This document shows positions 16,924-25,140 of a stretch of DNA of 64,000 nucleotides, piece after piece. The notes below the pieces were generated by a model, which was not told the DNA's origin, did no database searches, and saw only the letters and a program-made list of their open reading frames with translations. The DNA is taken from positions 248,001 through 312,000 of the forward strand of contig NZ_JACKZC010000002.1 of NCBI RefSeq assembly GCF_014212495.1, given 5' to 3'. The number at the start of each line of letters is the position of its first letter. The stretch's first letter is position 1. The stretch comes from Pontibacter sp. Tf4 (GTDB taxonomy: Bacteria > Bacteroidota > Bacteroidia > Cytophagales > Hymenobacteraceae). The position numbers and the translations under genes are program-made.

Positions 16924-18175
16924 TCAACCCAAACGCACCCTGCACCTCTTCGAAGGCTTCGGCGTGGAGCTGGAATACATGATCGTGAGCAGAAAAGACC
17001 TGCGCGTGCTGCCTATTACAGATAAGCTGATTTACGACGAAGTAGGGAAATACATTTCGGACGTGGAGTTTGGCGATATTGCCTGGAGCAACGAACTGGT
17101 GCTGCACGTGGTGGAGCTGAAAACACAGGGGCCGGTAAAATCGCTGGAAGGCTTGTGCAGCAAGTTTCAGAAGCATGTGCAGAAGATAAACCAGATGCTG
17201 GAAAAGTACGATGCCATGCTGCTGCCAACCGGTGCCCACCCGACCATGAACCCCGATACCGACACACAACTATGGCCGCACGAGCACAACGCCGTGTACG
17301 AAGCTTATAACCGCATTTTCGACTGCAAAGGGCATGGCTGGGCAAACCTGCAGAGCACGCACATTAACCTGCCATTTGCCAACGACGAGGAGTTTGCAAA
17401 GCTGCATGCGGCCATCCGGATGCTGCTTCCGGTACTCCCGGCACTCAGCGCCTCGTCGCCGGTACTGGATGGAAAAGTTACCGGCCTGTTTGATACACGA
17501 CTGGAAGTTTACCGCAAGAACCAAAGCAAGATACCGAGCATTACAGGCAAAGTGATCCCGGAGCCAGTGTTCAGTAAGCAGGCCTACGAAGAGCAGATCC
17601 TGCAGAAAATGTACACCGATGTGGCGCCTTATGACCCTGAAGGAACGTTGCAGGAAGAGTTTCTGAATTCGCGCGGTGCTATTGCCCGTTTCGAGCGCAA
17701 CACGATTGAGATCCGTTTGCTGGACATTCAGGAAAGCCCGGTAGCTGACCTGGCCATTGCACAGGCTACGGTATCTGTACTGCAGGCACTTATAGCGGAG
17801 CGCTGGGTAAAACTGGAGCAGCAGATGGCATTTGTTGAAGACCGCCTCGCTAAGATCTTACTTAGTGTGATCGAGCACGGGCAGCAGGCCATTATCACCG
17901 ACCTGGAGTATCTGCGCTGCTTTGGCTTTGACTGTACCGATAATTGCACTGCCGGCGAACTATGGCGCCACCTCGCTGCCGAAACTATAGCATTGGAAGA
18001 ACAGCCCGACGTGCAGCATGCCCTGAATGTGATCCTGTCGAGAGGGAACCTGGCCAAACGTATCTTAGAAGCGCTGCCACAAAACCCTGACGCTGCATCT
18101 ATCGAAAAGGTGTACAGGCAACTCGCCGTTTGTTTACAAAAAGGAGGAGTGTACTTACCCGAAAAACCATGTTGA
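16916..18175 (+). CDS. GCS2-type carboxylate-amine ligase (glutamate-cysteine ligase-like)
   Basis: The 419-residue protein belongs to the glutamine-synthetase-fold GCS2 family. It shows GVELEYMIV near the N-terminus, PTGAHPTMNPDTDTQLWPHE in the middle and NTIEIRLLDIQE towards the C-terminus, where the Glu and Arg residues suit metal and ATP binding. Members form amide bonds such as gamma-glutamyl-cysteine, but cluster-bound members like this are mostly uncharacterised. The ATG at 16916 overlaps the RimK-like gene by 8 bp, and the stop overlaps the next gene by 7 bp. True gamma-glutamylcysteine synthesis is possible but not indicated by any glutathione synthetase gene here. Confidence 0.8.
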   Translation: MDSQPKRTLHLFEGFGVELEYMIVSRKDLRVLPITDKLIYDEVGKYISDVEFGDIAWSNELVLHVVELKTQGPVKSLEGLCSKFQKHVQKINQMLEKYDAMLLPTGAHPTMNPDTDTQLWPHEHNAVYEAYNRIFDCKGHGWANLQSTHINLPFANDEEFAKLHAAIRMLLPVLPALSASSPVLDGKVTGLFDTRLEVYRKNQSKIPSITGKVIPEPVFSKQAYEEQILQKMYTDVAPYDPEGTLQEEFLNSRGAIARFERNTIEIRLLDIQESPVADLAIAQATVSVLQALIAERWVKLEQQMAFVEDRLAKILLSVIEHGQQAIITDLEYLRCFGFDCTDNCTAGELWRHLAAETIALEEQPDVQHALNVILSRGNLAKRILEALPQNPDAASIEKVYRQLAVCLQKGGVYLPEKPC

Positions 18176-18897
18176 AACTATTACTTACCTGCGAACATGC
18201 TGGTAACCAGATTCCGGAAGCCTATAGTGCTCATTTCTCAGGGAAGGAGGAGTGGCTTGCCTCACATGAAGGATACGACATCGGGGCGCTGGAACTGTTC
18301 CGTAAGCTGGAGCCGCTCGCAGATAAAACATTCTATTCAGAAACTTCGCGGCTGCTGGTCGAGCTGAACAGGTCGTTGCACCACGCCAGGCTGTTTTCCG
18401 ATGTTACCCGGGAGCTTCCGGACGAAAATAAATCTGTTATCCTGAAGGAGCATTATTTTACGTACCGCGACGATGTAGAGCAACTGGTGCATGATTTTGT
18501 ATCTGCTGGCCGACAGGTACTGCATGTGGCTGTGCACACCTTTACACCTGAGCTGAATGGCGAGATACGGGAAGCGGATATCGGGCTGTTATATGACCCA
18601 AAGCGCAAACTGGAGCAGGCCTTCTGCCGCCGCTGGAAACAGGAATTCCAGATCAATGATAACAGTCTGCTGGTACGCTTTAACTACCCGTACCTGGGCA
18701 TTTCCGACGGATTTCCGACCTACCTGCGCCGCAAGTTTACAGATGATCAGTATGTAGGCATTGAGCTTGAAGTGAACCAGAAGTTTCCGCTGGGCGATGC
18801 AGCCGCCTGGCAAAAAGTACAGCAGGCTGTTTACCGTTCCCTGGAAGCAACACTGCAACACTTCCGCCCCGAACTCTCCGACGAAGAAGAACTATAG
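18169..18897 (+). CDS. N-formylglutamate amidohydrolase family protein
   Basis: The 242-residue protein matches the N-formylglutamate amidohydrolase (HutG/FGase) family: LLTCEHAGNQIP, HEGYDIGALELF, SRLLVELNRS, HVAVHTFTP and GIELEVNQ are all family-like and include the metal-binding histidine and glutamate residues. No histidine-degradation gene is near, so it more likely hydrolyses or edits the amide product of the two ligases upstream. The ATG overlaps the preceding gene by 7 bp. The gene ends GAA-CTA-TAG, so its stop codon lies inside a CTATAG palindrome. It closes the four-gene cluster. Confidence 0.82.
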   Translation: MLKLLLTCEHAGNQIPEAYSAHFSGKEEWLASHEGYDIGALELFRKLEPLADKTFYSETSRLLVELNRSLHHARLFSDVTRELPDENKSVILKEHYFTYRDDVEQLVHDFVSAGRQVLHVAVHTFTPELNGEIREADIGLLYDPKRKLEQAFCRRWKQEFQINDNSLLVRFNYPYLGISDGFPTYLRRKFTDDQYVGIELEVNQKFPLGDAAAWQKVQQAVYRSLEATLQHFRPELSDEEEL

Positions 18898-19164
18898 CGG
18901 AGTTTCTGCGCTCAACTATAGTTCTATAGTTTTCCATGTAGCCATTGCTGCTATAGTTGTAACGGTAATGCTATAGTTAGTGGGTAGGCGGTGGTACGTT
19001 AAAAGTAGTGCTATACATCAGAAATTTACACGCAGACTATAGTTGTAGCGCCGTATTAGTAAAACAAATTAAACTCATATATAGTATGACACTACATGCA
19101 GCTATTATACTGTTAAAGTACCCTCAGTAACCTTAAACATCAATTACCTAAATCCAAATCAACT
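18898..19164. repeat. Intergenic cluster of CTATAG palindromes
   Basis: This 267-bp gap holds at least five CTATAG cores between about 18914 and 19050, including the perfect AACTATAGTT at 18914-18923, with a sixth just before at the stop codon. It also contains the promoter region of the following lipoprotein gene, though no exact TAnnTTTG box was found. No ORF or hairpin terminator stands out. Confidence 0.7.
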
Positions 19165-19758
19165 ATGAAATTTAAAAATTTACTCCAATTAGTTTTTGTA
19201 CTGATCGCCGGACAATTACTATTTGCATGTAGCTCAGCGAAGTACTATGAGTTTGCCGCACACAAACAGGCTCCTTATCAGATACAGAAAAAACAAACTC
19301 CGGCTGCAGAAGCAAAAGAGACACAGGACCTGACTGTAGTAGCGATGGTGGAAGCCGAAGAAACGAAGTCAACTGAAACTGCCCCGGCACCGCAGCCTGT
19401 TTTGGAAGCATCGGTAGCAGCTAAGCCAGCCGCGGGTCCGGTAAAAATTACGCCTGTAGCCCCGGCAACCGAAAAAGTTGTAACCGAAGCAGAAGCGGTA
19501 GAGCTGGTTAAAGAGCGCATGGCCAACATGACCAAAGCAGAGAAGAAAGAGCTTAAAAAAGAACTGAAAGAAGCGATCAGACAGGGTGGTTCCAGAACCT
19601 CAATCGTCGAGATTATTCTGGCTGTACTGCTGCCGCCACTGGCTGTATTCCTGCACGATGGCATTGGCACGTCTTTCTGGATCAGCATTATCCTGACACT
19701 GCTTTTCTGGTTACCAGGTGTGATCTATGCCTTACTGGTAGTTACAGATACAATCTGA
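19165..19758 (+). CDS. Lipoprotein fused to a YqaE/Pmp3-type membrane domain
   Basis: The 197-residue protein starts with a lipoprotein signal (MKFKNLLQLVFVLIAGQLLFACSS, lipobox cysteine at residue 22). A low-complexity Ala/Pro/Glu linker and a short basic helix rich in Lys/Glu follow (about 105-135). The last 60 residues carry two hydrophobic helices with LLPPLAVFLHDGIGTSFW, characteristic of the YqaE/Pmp3 (plasma membrane proteolipid 3) family. YqaE proteins are usually about 55 residues and stress-induced; the N-terminal lipoprotein extension is the unusual part. The start context is AACTATG. A terminator follows at 19785. Confidence 0.8.
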   Translation: MKFKNLLQLVFVLIAGQLLFACSSAKYYEFAAHKQAPYQIQKKQTPAAEAKETQDLTVVAMVEAEETKSTETAPAPQPVLEASVAAKPAAGPVKITPVAPATEKVVTEAEAVELVKERMANMTKAEKKELKKELKEAIRQGGSRTSIVEIILAVLLPPLAVFLHDGIGTSFWISIILTLLFWLPGVIYALLVVTDTI

Positions 19759-19784
19759 TACAGTACACAAACTATAGTAAAAGG

Positions 19785-19812
19785 AAAGCACTCGCCATGG
19801 GTGCTTTTTTTG
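19785..19812 (+). terminator. Rho-independent terminator after the YqaE-type lipoprotein gene
   Basis: Stem AAAGCAC (19785-19791) with GTGCTTT (19801-19807), a 9-base loop and a T-run of seven. Confidence 0.8.
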
Positions 19813-19944
19813 TTATCTTGTATAGGGAGTAGCCTCATGCTATAGTTTATAGTTACACCCGTTAAACAGACTATAACCGACAGCTGTGGCTCTCGTTTTA
19901 ATAAAAGGCTTTTGCACGAAACACCCTTTTCTATTTGTAAGACT

Positions 19945-20901
19945 ATGGACTACAAGGACTACTATAAAATACTGGGAGTTACCAAAACAGCATCTCAGGC
20001 CGAGATAAAGAAGGCGTACCGGTCTCTTGCCAAAAAATATCACCCGGATAAAAATAAAGGCGACAAGGCGGCCGAAGATAAGTTTAAGGATATCAGCGAA
20101 GCTTACGAAGTGCTGGGCGACGAAGAAAAGCGCAAACAGTACGACCAGTTAGGGGCTAACTGGCGGCAGTACCAGAATGCTGGTGCGGGCGGCCCGGGAG
20201 GCCGGCGATACGAGTACTATGGCGGTGGCCAGCCGGGTGGTGGTTTCAGGGGTTTTGAAGCCGATGAAGATATGTTTGGGGGAGGTGGCTTCTCCGATTT
20301 TTTTCAGCAGTTTTTCGGGGGTGGCGGTTTTGGTCAGCAACAGAGTGGTGGCAGACGTAGCAGTCAGGCTCACAAAGCCCAGGACTATGAAGCCGAAATG
20401 GAAATTACGCTGCAGGAAGCCTACCATGGCACATCGCGGTTACTGAACCTGCACAACCAGCAGCTGCGCATTACTACCAAAGCGGGTGTGGCCGACGGGC
20501 AGGTACTGCGTATTAAAGGGAAAGGCGCGCCTGCAGTTGGTGGCGGTACACCCGGCGACTTGTACATTAAAGTTTCGGTTAAGCCTGATCCGAATTTTGA
20601 GCGCAAAGGCAACGACCTGTATACCAACCTGCCACTGGACATGTATACCGCCATCCTTGGGGGGGAAGCGCATGTGCAGACACTGACCGGACAGCTGAAG
20701 CTGAAAATCCCAGCCGGAACCCAGCCCGATAAAACCCTGCGCCTGCGCGGCAAAGGAATGCCCGTGTATGGTAAAACCGACCAGCACGGCGACCTTTACG
20801 TAAAGATTAGCATAACGCTGCCAACGCACCTGACAAGTGAAGAAAAGGAGTTGCTGCAGAAACTACGGGACCTGCAGCAAACCAGAACGGCAGCACATTA
20901 A
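19945..20901 (+). CDS. cbpA: DnaJ-family co-chaperone, CbpA type
   Basis: The 318-residue protein has an N-terminal J domain (residues about 1-70) with the HPD motif in YHPDKNKG, a Gly/Phe-rich linker (about 75-130) and two C-terminal substrate-binding beta-domains. It lacks the four CxxCxGxG zinc motifs of DnaJ, so it is the CbpA class. It would stimulate DnaK and hold unfolded clients. I take the ATG at 19945 ([11 protein letters not shown]). The following gene starts 20 bp after the stop and is probably co-transcribed. Confidence 0.9.
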   Translation: MDYKDYYKILGVTKTASQAEIKKAYRSLAKKYHPDKNKGDKAAEDKFKDISEAYEVLGDEEKRKQYDQLGANWRQYQNAGAGGPGGRRYEYYGGGQPGGGFRGFEADEDMFGGGGFSDFFQQFFGGGGFGQQQSGGRRSSQAHKAQDYEAEMEITLQEAYHGTSRLLNLHNQQLRITTKAGVADGQVLRIKGKGAPAVGGGTPGDLYIKVSVKPDPNFERKGNDLYTNLPLDMYTAILGGEAHVQTLTGQLKLKIPAGTQPDKTLRLRGKGMPVYGKTDQHGDLYVKISITLPTHLTSEEKELLQKLRDLQQTRTAAH

Positions 20902-20921
20902 TCATGTAATACCATTAGCCA

Positions 20922-21287
20922 ATGCCACTTATGTTAGCGACATTAGACCAGTTACAGGAACATGACCGGATAAGCAGTTTTCTGGACAGCCTGGCAGAAC
21001 GTAATCTCACATATTACGCCTCCGACCTCTTAAGCCGCCATGCCTGCCAGAACCTTTCGGAATTGGATCAGGCTGTAAAACGTACTACCGAGGTTTGTAC
21101 CTGCATGCGCCTGCCACTGCGCGAAAACATCAAGGCTGTCTATCGTTCGCGGGGCGGGCAGGTAATCAGGGACTGGCGCCTTTCTCCGATGGCTTACATG
21201 TTACTGCTGATCAATGCTGATACAAGTAATGAGGTTGTTGCCCAGTTACAGGCAGAGCTTATTAAACGGGCGCTTCACCAGGAATAG
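20922..21287 (+). CDS. Uncharacterised protein downstream of cbpA
   Basis: I do not recognise this 121-residue soluble protein. It has helical character, two Cys in CTCM and a C-terminal helix. Its position 20 bp after cbpA is where the CbpM modulator lies in Proteobacteria, but I see no resemblance to CbpM or a MerR-type helix-turn-helix. An alternative ATG is at 20931. Its last 26 bp overlap the 3' end of the convergent pseudouridine synthase gene. Confidence 0.6.
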   Translation: MPLMLATLDQLQEHDRISSFLDSLAERNLTYYASDLLSRHACQNLSELDQAVKRTTEVCTCMRLPLRENIKAVYRSRGGQVIRDWRLSPMAYMLLLINADTSNEVVAQLQAELIKRALHQE

Positions 21288-22032
21288 CAGTTGTGTCTAA
21301 ACCAGCAGGCAGCTCAATCTGATGCGCTGATAGTGCCTGTTGCCAGTTGAATTGCAGGCAAAGCCGGGCCATGGTAGGTGAGAGTGGGGCTCTTAGTTGT
21401 ACTTCCTGCTTTGTAAAGGGGTGCATGAAAGTTAACTCAGCCGCGTGGAGCAACATGTGTGGGCTACCCAGTTCATCCAGGAACATTTTGTTATGCCGCC
21501 AGTCGCCGTGTTTTTTATCGCCGATGATGTAATGCCTGCAATGAGCAAAGTGCTTTCTGATCTGATGCATACGGCCGGTCTCAGGCCTTACCTGTACCAA
21601 ACTATAGCGGGCCGTGGCATACCGGCCGACTGGTATCGGTAATTCTATAGTTGCCAGCCGTGTATAATGTGTAATAGCATCCAGGGGCAGCTTGTGCAGG
21701 TGGTCCTTGTCAGGGCGAATAGGGGAGTCGATTGTTTCAGATTCAGGGGTATAGCCGCGCACAATGGCATAGTATACTTTACCGGTTTCCCGTTCTTCAA
21801 ACTGCTGTACCAAAGGCCTTGCCGCCTCCGGCGACTTGGCAAATAGCAGCACACCAGACGTACCACGGTCCAGCCGGTGCAGCGGATAAACCTTTTGGCC
21901 TAATTGGTCGCGGAGTAGCTGCAGGGCAAATTCCTTTTTCTCCTCGGCAATGCGTGTACGGTGCACCAACAACCCGTGCGGCTTATTTATTGCCACGTAA
22001 TCTGCATCCTCAAATAGTATTTCTAACACCAT
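21262..22032 (-). CDS. RluA-family pseudouridine synthase (TruC-like)
   Basis: The 256-residue enzyme isomerises uridine to pseudouridine in RNA. It begins with ILFEDADYVAINKPHGLLVH and has the catalytic aspartate in HRLDRGTSGVLLFAKS, with TGRMHQIRKHFAH later. The absence of an S4 domain and the length suggest the TruC branch (tRNA U65), but an rRNA target cannot be excluded. I choose the ATG at 22032 because AGGAGGGAG directly precedes it, which is unusual in this window; the in-frame start at 22053 lies before that site. Confidence 0.85.
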   Translation of the reverse strand: MVLEILFEDADYVAINKPHGLLVHRTRIAEEKKEFALQLLRDQLGQKVYPLHRLDRGTSGVLLFAKSPEAARPLVQQFEERETGKVYYAIVRGYTPESETIDSPIRPDKDHLHKLPLDAITHYTRLATIELPIPVGRYATARYSLVQVRPETGRMHQIRKHFAHCRHYIIGDKKHGDWRHNKMFLDELGSPHMLLHAAELTFMHPFTKQEVQLRAPLSPTMARLCLQFNWQQALSAHQIELPAGLDTTAIPGEAPV

Positions 22033-22067
22033 ATCTCCCTCCTGAAGTTGCAAAAGTAGTTCAATCT

Positions 22068-22092
22068 GAATTATGAATTATGAATTATGAAT
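22068..22092. repeat. GAATTAT tandem repeat in an AT-rich spacer
   Basis: Three exact copies of GAATTAT (22068-22088) plus GAAT. It begins an AT-rich tract (to about 22150) of related short words such as caatcag and caattag. Confidence 0.8.
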
Positions 22093-22157
22093 ACAGACTC
22101 CTAAATAACTATATACAATCAGCAATTAGCAATCAATAATCAACCACCAACATTTAC

Positions 22158-22165
22158 TACCTTTG
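22158..22165 (+). promoter_or_regulatory. -7 box TACCTTTG for the 66-residue protein gene
   Basis: TACCTTTG matches the Bacteroidota TAnnTTTG box exactly and sits 16 bp before the ATG at 22182, implying a very short leader. No clear -33 TTTG is visible. Confidence 0.6.
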
Positions 22166-22181
22166 CAGGTAAACAGAACAA

Positions 22182-22382
22182 ATGGCATTAGCATTTAACA
22201 ACCTGCGTAAAGGCAGCAAATACAGGCTTCAGAATCACGGCGAAACTTTCGAATTTGTGGTGATGGAAATACAGGAAGGGGACAGGTTTATACTAAAAGA
22301 CCTGCACACACTGGAACTATACCAGCTGCAGGACCTGCTGCGTTACGGGAAAGGCAAAGATTACGACCTTTCCGAACTATAG
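22182..22382 (+). CDS. Small uncharacterised protein (66 aa)
   Basis: I do not recognise this 66-residue soluble protein. It has alternating beta-like segments (KYRLQNHGETFEFVVMEIQ) and an acidic C-terminus. A good promoter box lies 16 bp upstream, which supports its being a real gene. It ends GAA-CTA-TAG inside a CTATAG palindrome (22377-22382) and lies tail to tail, 4 bp apart, with the next gene. Confidence 0.6.
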   Translation: MALAFNNLRKGSKYRLQNHGETFEFVVMEIQEGDRFILKDLHTLELYQLQDLLRYGKGKDYDLSEL

Positions 22383-22386
22383 TTTC

Positions 22387-22647
22387 TCAGGACCTGGTTA
22401 CTTTTCCTTTCAGGTCCCAGTGGCTTTTCTGTATCTGTAGGCTTCCGGGCTGGCGAACTATAGTGCGAACATATCTTTCACCGGTTATGGCGCCATCGGG
22501 GCGACGTTGCCCGATAAAGAGCGTTACCGGCTCTCCATGCTCATTGGTATAAAAGGTCAGGTCTTTACCCAGCAGCCGCAGCTCCATGCTGGTGTCCGGT
22601 TCAAATATTTTCTGCAGATACTGCTCTATTTTCTTGTTCAGGGCCAT
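22387..22647 (-). CDS. Small uncharacterised protein (86 aa)
   Basis: I do not recognise this protein. It has 86 residues, no membrane segment, and a beta-rich middle (DLTFYTNEHGEPVTLFIGQRR). It converges on the 66-residue gene with 4 bp between stops. A CTATAG core at about 22458-22463 lies inside it. It is probably real, because its codon use resembles the neighbours and the start context is clean. Confidence 0.55.
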   Translation of the reverse strand: MALNKKIEQYLQKIFEPDTSMELRLLGKDLTFYTNEHGEPVTLFIGQRRPDGAITGERYVRTIVRQPGSLQIQKSHWDLKGKVTRS

Positions 22648-22809
22648 GGGTATACTATACGGTAATCTCTCATAATCTACATTTAACAGTCTGGTTTTTC
22701 TGAGTTTTGCGGGAGAATATAGCCTGCATAGTTACCCCTTTTGAGCTGCACCAGGGCTTCGTGAACGTAGCCTAAGCTGTTGCGTATAGCCATACATAAA
22801 TGTACTGTT

Positions 22810-23091
22810 ATGCAACAAGAGAACAATCATTACTTTGTATATATTTTCGGTGGAGAGCCGGGCAACAATAACCTGCAGATTGGCACCGCCGATAACCTGC
22901 AAAAACACCTGCAGCACACCCGCCAGCAGGCCAGCCACCTGCCCGATAAACTGGTGTATTACGAGCATTATGATTACGAGGCCATGGCGCTCGCCCGCGA
23001 AAAGCACATAAAAGAAAGCACTCCCAACGATACCAGGCGCCTGATAGAATCGATGAACCCGAACTGGCTGGACCTGAGCGACCTCCTGTAA
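22810..23091 (+). CDS. GIY-YIG-like protein with degenerate active site
   Basis: The 93-residue protein aligns by eye with the small URI-type GIY-YIG family: YFVYIFGG at the start, LQIGTADNLQKHLQ in place of the YIG-containing turn, LVYYEHYD, AREKHIKES and the family-typical end NPNWLDL. The first tyrosine and the AREK glutamate are kept, but the YIG tyrosine is Gln and the catalytic arginine position (usually NDLxRR) reads NLQKH. It may therefore bind DNA without cutting. I choose the ATG at 22810 (MQQENNHY). It stands alone. Confidence 0.65.
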   Translation: MQQENNHYFVYIFGGEPGNNNLQIGTADNLQKHLQHTRQQASHLPDKLVYYEHYDYEAMALAREKHIKESTPNDTRRLIESMNPNWLDLSDLL

Positions 23092-23161
23092 CTATAGCTA
23101 CCGACTACTGATTATAAGATCGGAAACACCTGTTTTTTAGGGGCAGTTGGCAGGTTTTTTG

Positions 23162-23169
23162 TACCTTTG
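23162..23169 (+). promoter_or_regulatory. -7 box TACCTTTG for the CDF transporter gene
   Basis: An exact TAnnTTTG match 30 bp upstream of the ATG at 23200. The upstream T-rich stretch gives no clear -33 TTTG. Confidence 0.6.
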
Positions 23170-23199
23170 TAGTTCATACAATTTCTGCCCTTACTCCGG

Positions 23200-24195
23200 A
23201 TGCTACCAGTTAAAAACCGCCTTAGCGACAACATCAACATACAGATTTTTGTGGTGCTGGTGGGCGTGTTGCTGCTGGTCGCTAAATTTGTTGCCTATTT
23301 TATTACCAATTCCAACGCCATCTTAACAGATGCCCTGGAGTCTATTATAAACGTAGTAGCCGGTGGTTTCTCTTTGTACAGCCTGGTATTGTCGGCGCGC
23401 CCGCGCGATGAGAACCATCCGTATGGACACGGTAAAATAGAGTTTATAGCAGCCACACTGGAGGGCTCACTTATATTGGTGGCCGGTGGCGCTATCATTT
23501 TCAAATCTATCTACAATATTTTTCAGCCGCATGCCCTCACGCAACTGGATGTGGGTATTGCCCTTGTTGCGATAAGTGGTGCCATAAATTTTGCCGTAGG
23601 ATATTTTACCGAAAAACGTGGCGAAAAGATCAATTCGCTGGTGCTGATAGCAGGAGGGAAGCACCTGAAAACGGATGCCTATTCTACAGTTGGTATCCTG
23701 GTCGGGCTAATCCTTATCTATTTTACCGGGCTTATCTGGCTGGATAGTGTAGTTGCCATCCTGTTCGGTATCTTTATCGGGTATACCGGTTACCGGATAT
23801 TACGTTCGTCGGTAGCGGGCATTATGGACGAGGCGGACTATGAACTGCTGCAGCGTATTGTAAAAGTACTCAACGAGAACCGTCGTGTTAACTGGATCGA
23901 CGTGCACAACCTGCGTGTCATAAAATATGGCTCAACACTGCACATCGATTGTCACCTGACATTGCCCTGGTACCTGAACGTGCTGGAAGCGCACGATGAA
24001 GTGGAAGCTGTAGGGGCGCTCATCCGTGAAAAAATTGATCCTGCGATAGAACTATTCATCCATACCGATCCCTGTATTGAACCTTCCTGCCTCATCTGCA
24101 GCAAATCTGACTGCGAGGTGCGCCTGCACGCTTTTAAAGAGAGAGTAGAGTGGGATTTTGAAAAAGTAATTTCCGACCGCAAACACAGTCTTTAG
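23200..24195 (+). CDS. Cation diffusion facilitator (CDF) family metal exporter
   Basis: This is a 331-residue inner-membrane antiporter for divalent metals. Several hydrophobic helices are visible; helix 2 carries AILTDALESIINV, a HPYGHGK loop follows, and helix 5 begins with the metal-site motif HLKTDAYST (H-x3-D). The C-terminal cytosolic domain is longer than usual and has a cysteine-rich tail (DPCIEPSCLICSKSDCEV, four cysteines) that may sense or bind metal. Zn, Fe, Mn and Cd are all possible ions. A TACCTTTG box lies 30 bp upstream. No terminator is evident after it. Confidence 0.88.
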   Translation: MLPVKNRLSDNINIQIFVVLVGVLLLVAKFVAYFITNSNAILTDALESIINVVAGGFSLYSLVLSARPRDENHPYGHGKIEFIAATLEGSLILVAGGAIIFKSIYNIFQPHALTQLDVGIALVAISGAINFAVGYFTEKRGEKINSLVLIAGGKHLKTDAYSTVGILVGLILIYFTGLIWLDSVVAILFGIFIGYTGYRILRSSVAGIMDEADYELLQRIVKVLNENRRVNWIDVHNLRVIKYGSTLHIDCHLTLPWYLNVLEAHDEVEAVGALIREKIDPAIELFIHTDPCIEPSCLICSKSDCEVRLHAFKERVEWDFEKVISDRKHSL

Positions 24196-24224
24196 ACTTT
24201 AAAATTTCAGGAGTGCGAGGTGAA

Positions 24225-24275
24225 AACTATAGTTTTATAGTTGCCTCATTCTGCTATAGTTTCTATAGTACTCAT
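24225..24275. repeat. Three CTATAG palindromes in the gap before msrA
   Basis: Within about 50 bp there is a perfect AACTATAGTT (24225-24234) followed by two further CTATAG cores and a TTATAG half-site, all in the untranslated gap between the CDF and msrA genes. Confidence 0.75.
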
Positions 24276-24395
24276 TAAACAGGGATTTCTAAAACATCCG
24301 GTAAGTTTCGCCTGTTCCATAGTAGAACCGTAAAATAATAACAGCGCTACAATTCTAATACTCCTGAACTCCTAAACTTTTAAACTGTCAAGGTC

Positions 24396-25067
24396 ATGTC
24401 TGTTTACCATTATATACTTTTACCGCTGGTATTTTTGCTAAGTAGCTGCTCGCAACCCGATAAGCCTACGGAAGGAGAGGCGCCGGAACAAAACAGAACT
24501 ATAGCTCCGCCTGATACAGCCGGATTGGCTAAAGCTACGTTTGCCGGAGGTTGTTTCTGGTGTACCGAGGCATATTTTGAACGGCTGAAAGGAGTGGAGG
24601 CAGTTATTTCGGGATATGTGGGAGGGAAGGAGCAGAAACCAACTTACGAAAAGGTAAGCAGTGGCCTGACCGGGCATGCCGAGGGAGTGCAGGTGTATTA
24701 CCATCCGGACCAAATAACTTACCCGGAACTGGTAGAGGTGTTTTTTACTACGCATAACCCGACAACGCTCAACCGCCAGGATCCGGATGTTGGGAAGCAG
24801 TATCGCTCAGCTGTCTTTTACCGCACACCATCCGAAAAAGAGACTATCAATTCCTATATCAGTAAACTAAATGCTTCGGGCAAATACAAAAATAAAGTAG
24901 TGACACAGGTACAGCCGTTCCGGAAATTCTGGCCCGCAGAAGCCTACCACCAGGATTATTATGCCCGTAATCCTGACGATCTGTATGTGATACAGGTAGC
25001 CCGGCCAAAAGTGCATAAATTTGAGAAAGCCTTTGCAGCTAAGTTAAAACCGCAATACAGGAAATAG
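24396..25067 (+). CDS. msrA: Peptide-methionine (S)-S-oxide reductase, lipoprotein
   Basis: MsrA reduces methionine-S-sulfoxide in oxidised proteins. The catalytic Cys53 sits in the invariant GGCFWCTEAYF, followed by GYVGG and the later HPD-like and RNPDDL segments. A signal peptide with a lipobox (LLSSC, Cys18) places it on the envelope, unlike cytosolic MsrA, so it would repair extracytoplasmic proteins. Length 223 residues including the signal. No msrB domain is fused. Confidence 0.93.
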   Translation: MSVYHYILLPLVFLLSSCSQPDKPTEGEAPEQNRTIAPPDTAGLAKATFAGGCFWCTEAYFERLKGVEAVISGYVGGKEQKPTYEKVSSGLTGHAEGVQVYYHPDQITYPELVEVFFTTHNPTTLNRQDPDVGKQYRSAVFYRTPSEKETINSYISKLNASGKYKNKVVTQVQPFRKFWPAEAYHQDYYARNPDDLYVIQVARPKVHKFEKAFAAKLKPQYRK

Positions 25068-25140
25068 TCCGTTCTCATCAAAAACAGTGTTTTATCCGTA
25101 ATATGAACTTTAGAACATACAAACATAAACAGATAAAACT

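Noticed and set aside
18137..18152. AAGGAGGAG before a GTG near 18150 as the FGase start
   Set aside because: The GTG frame runs to a stop at once; the family start is the ATG at 18169, overlapping the previous gene.
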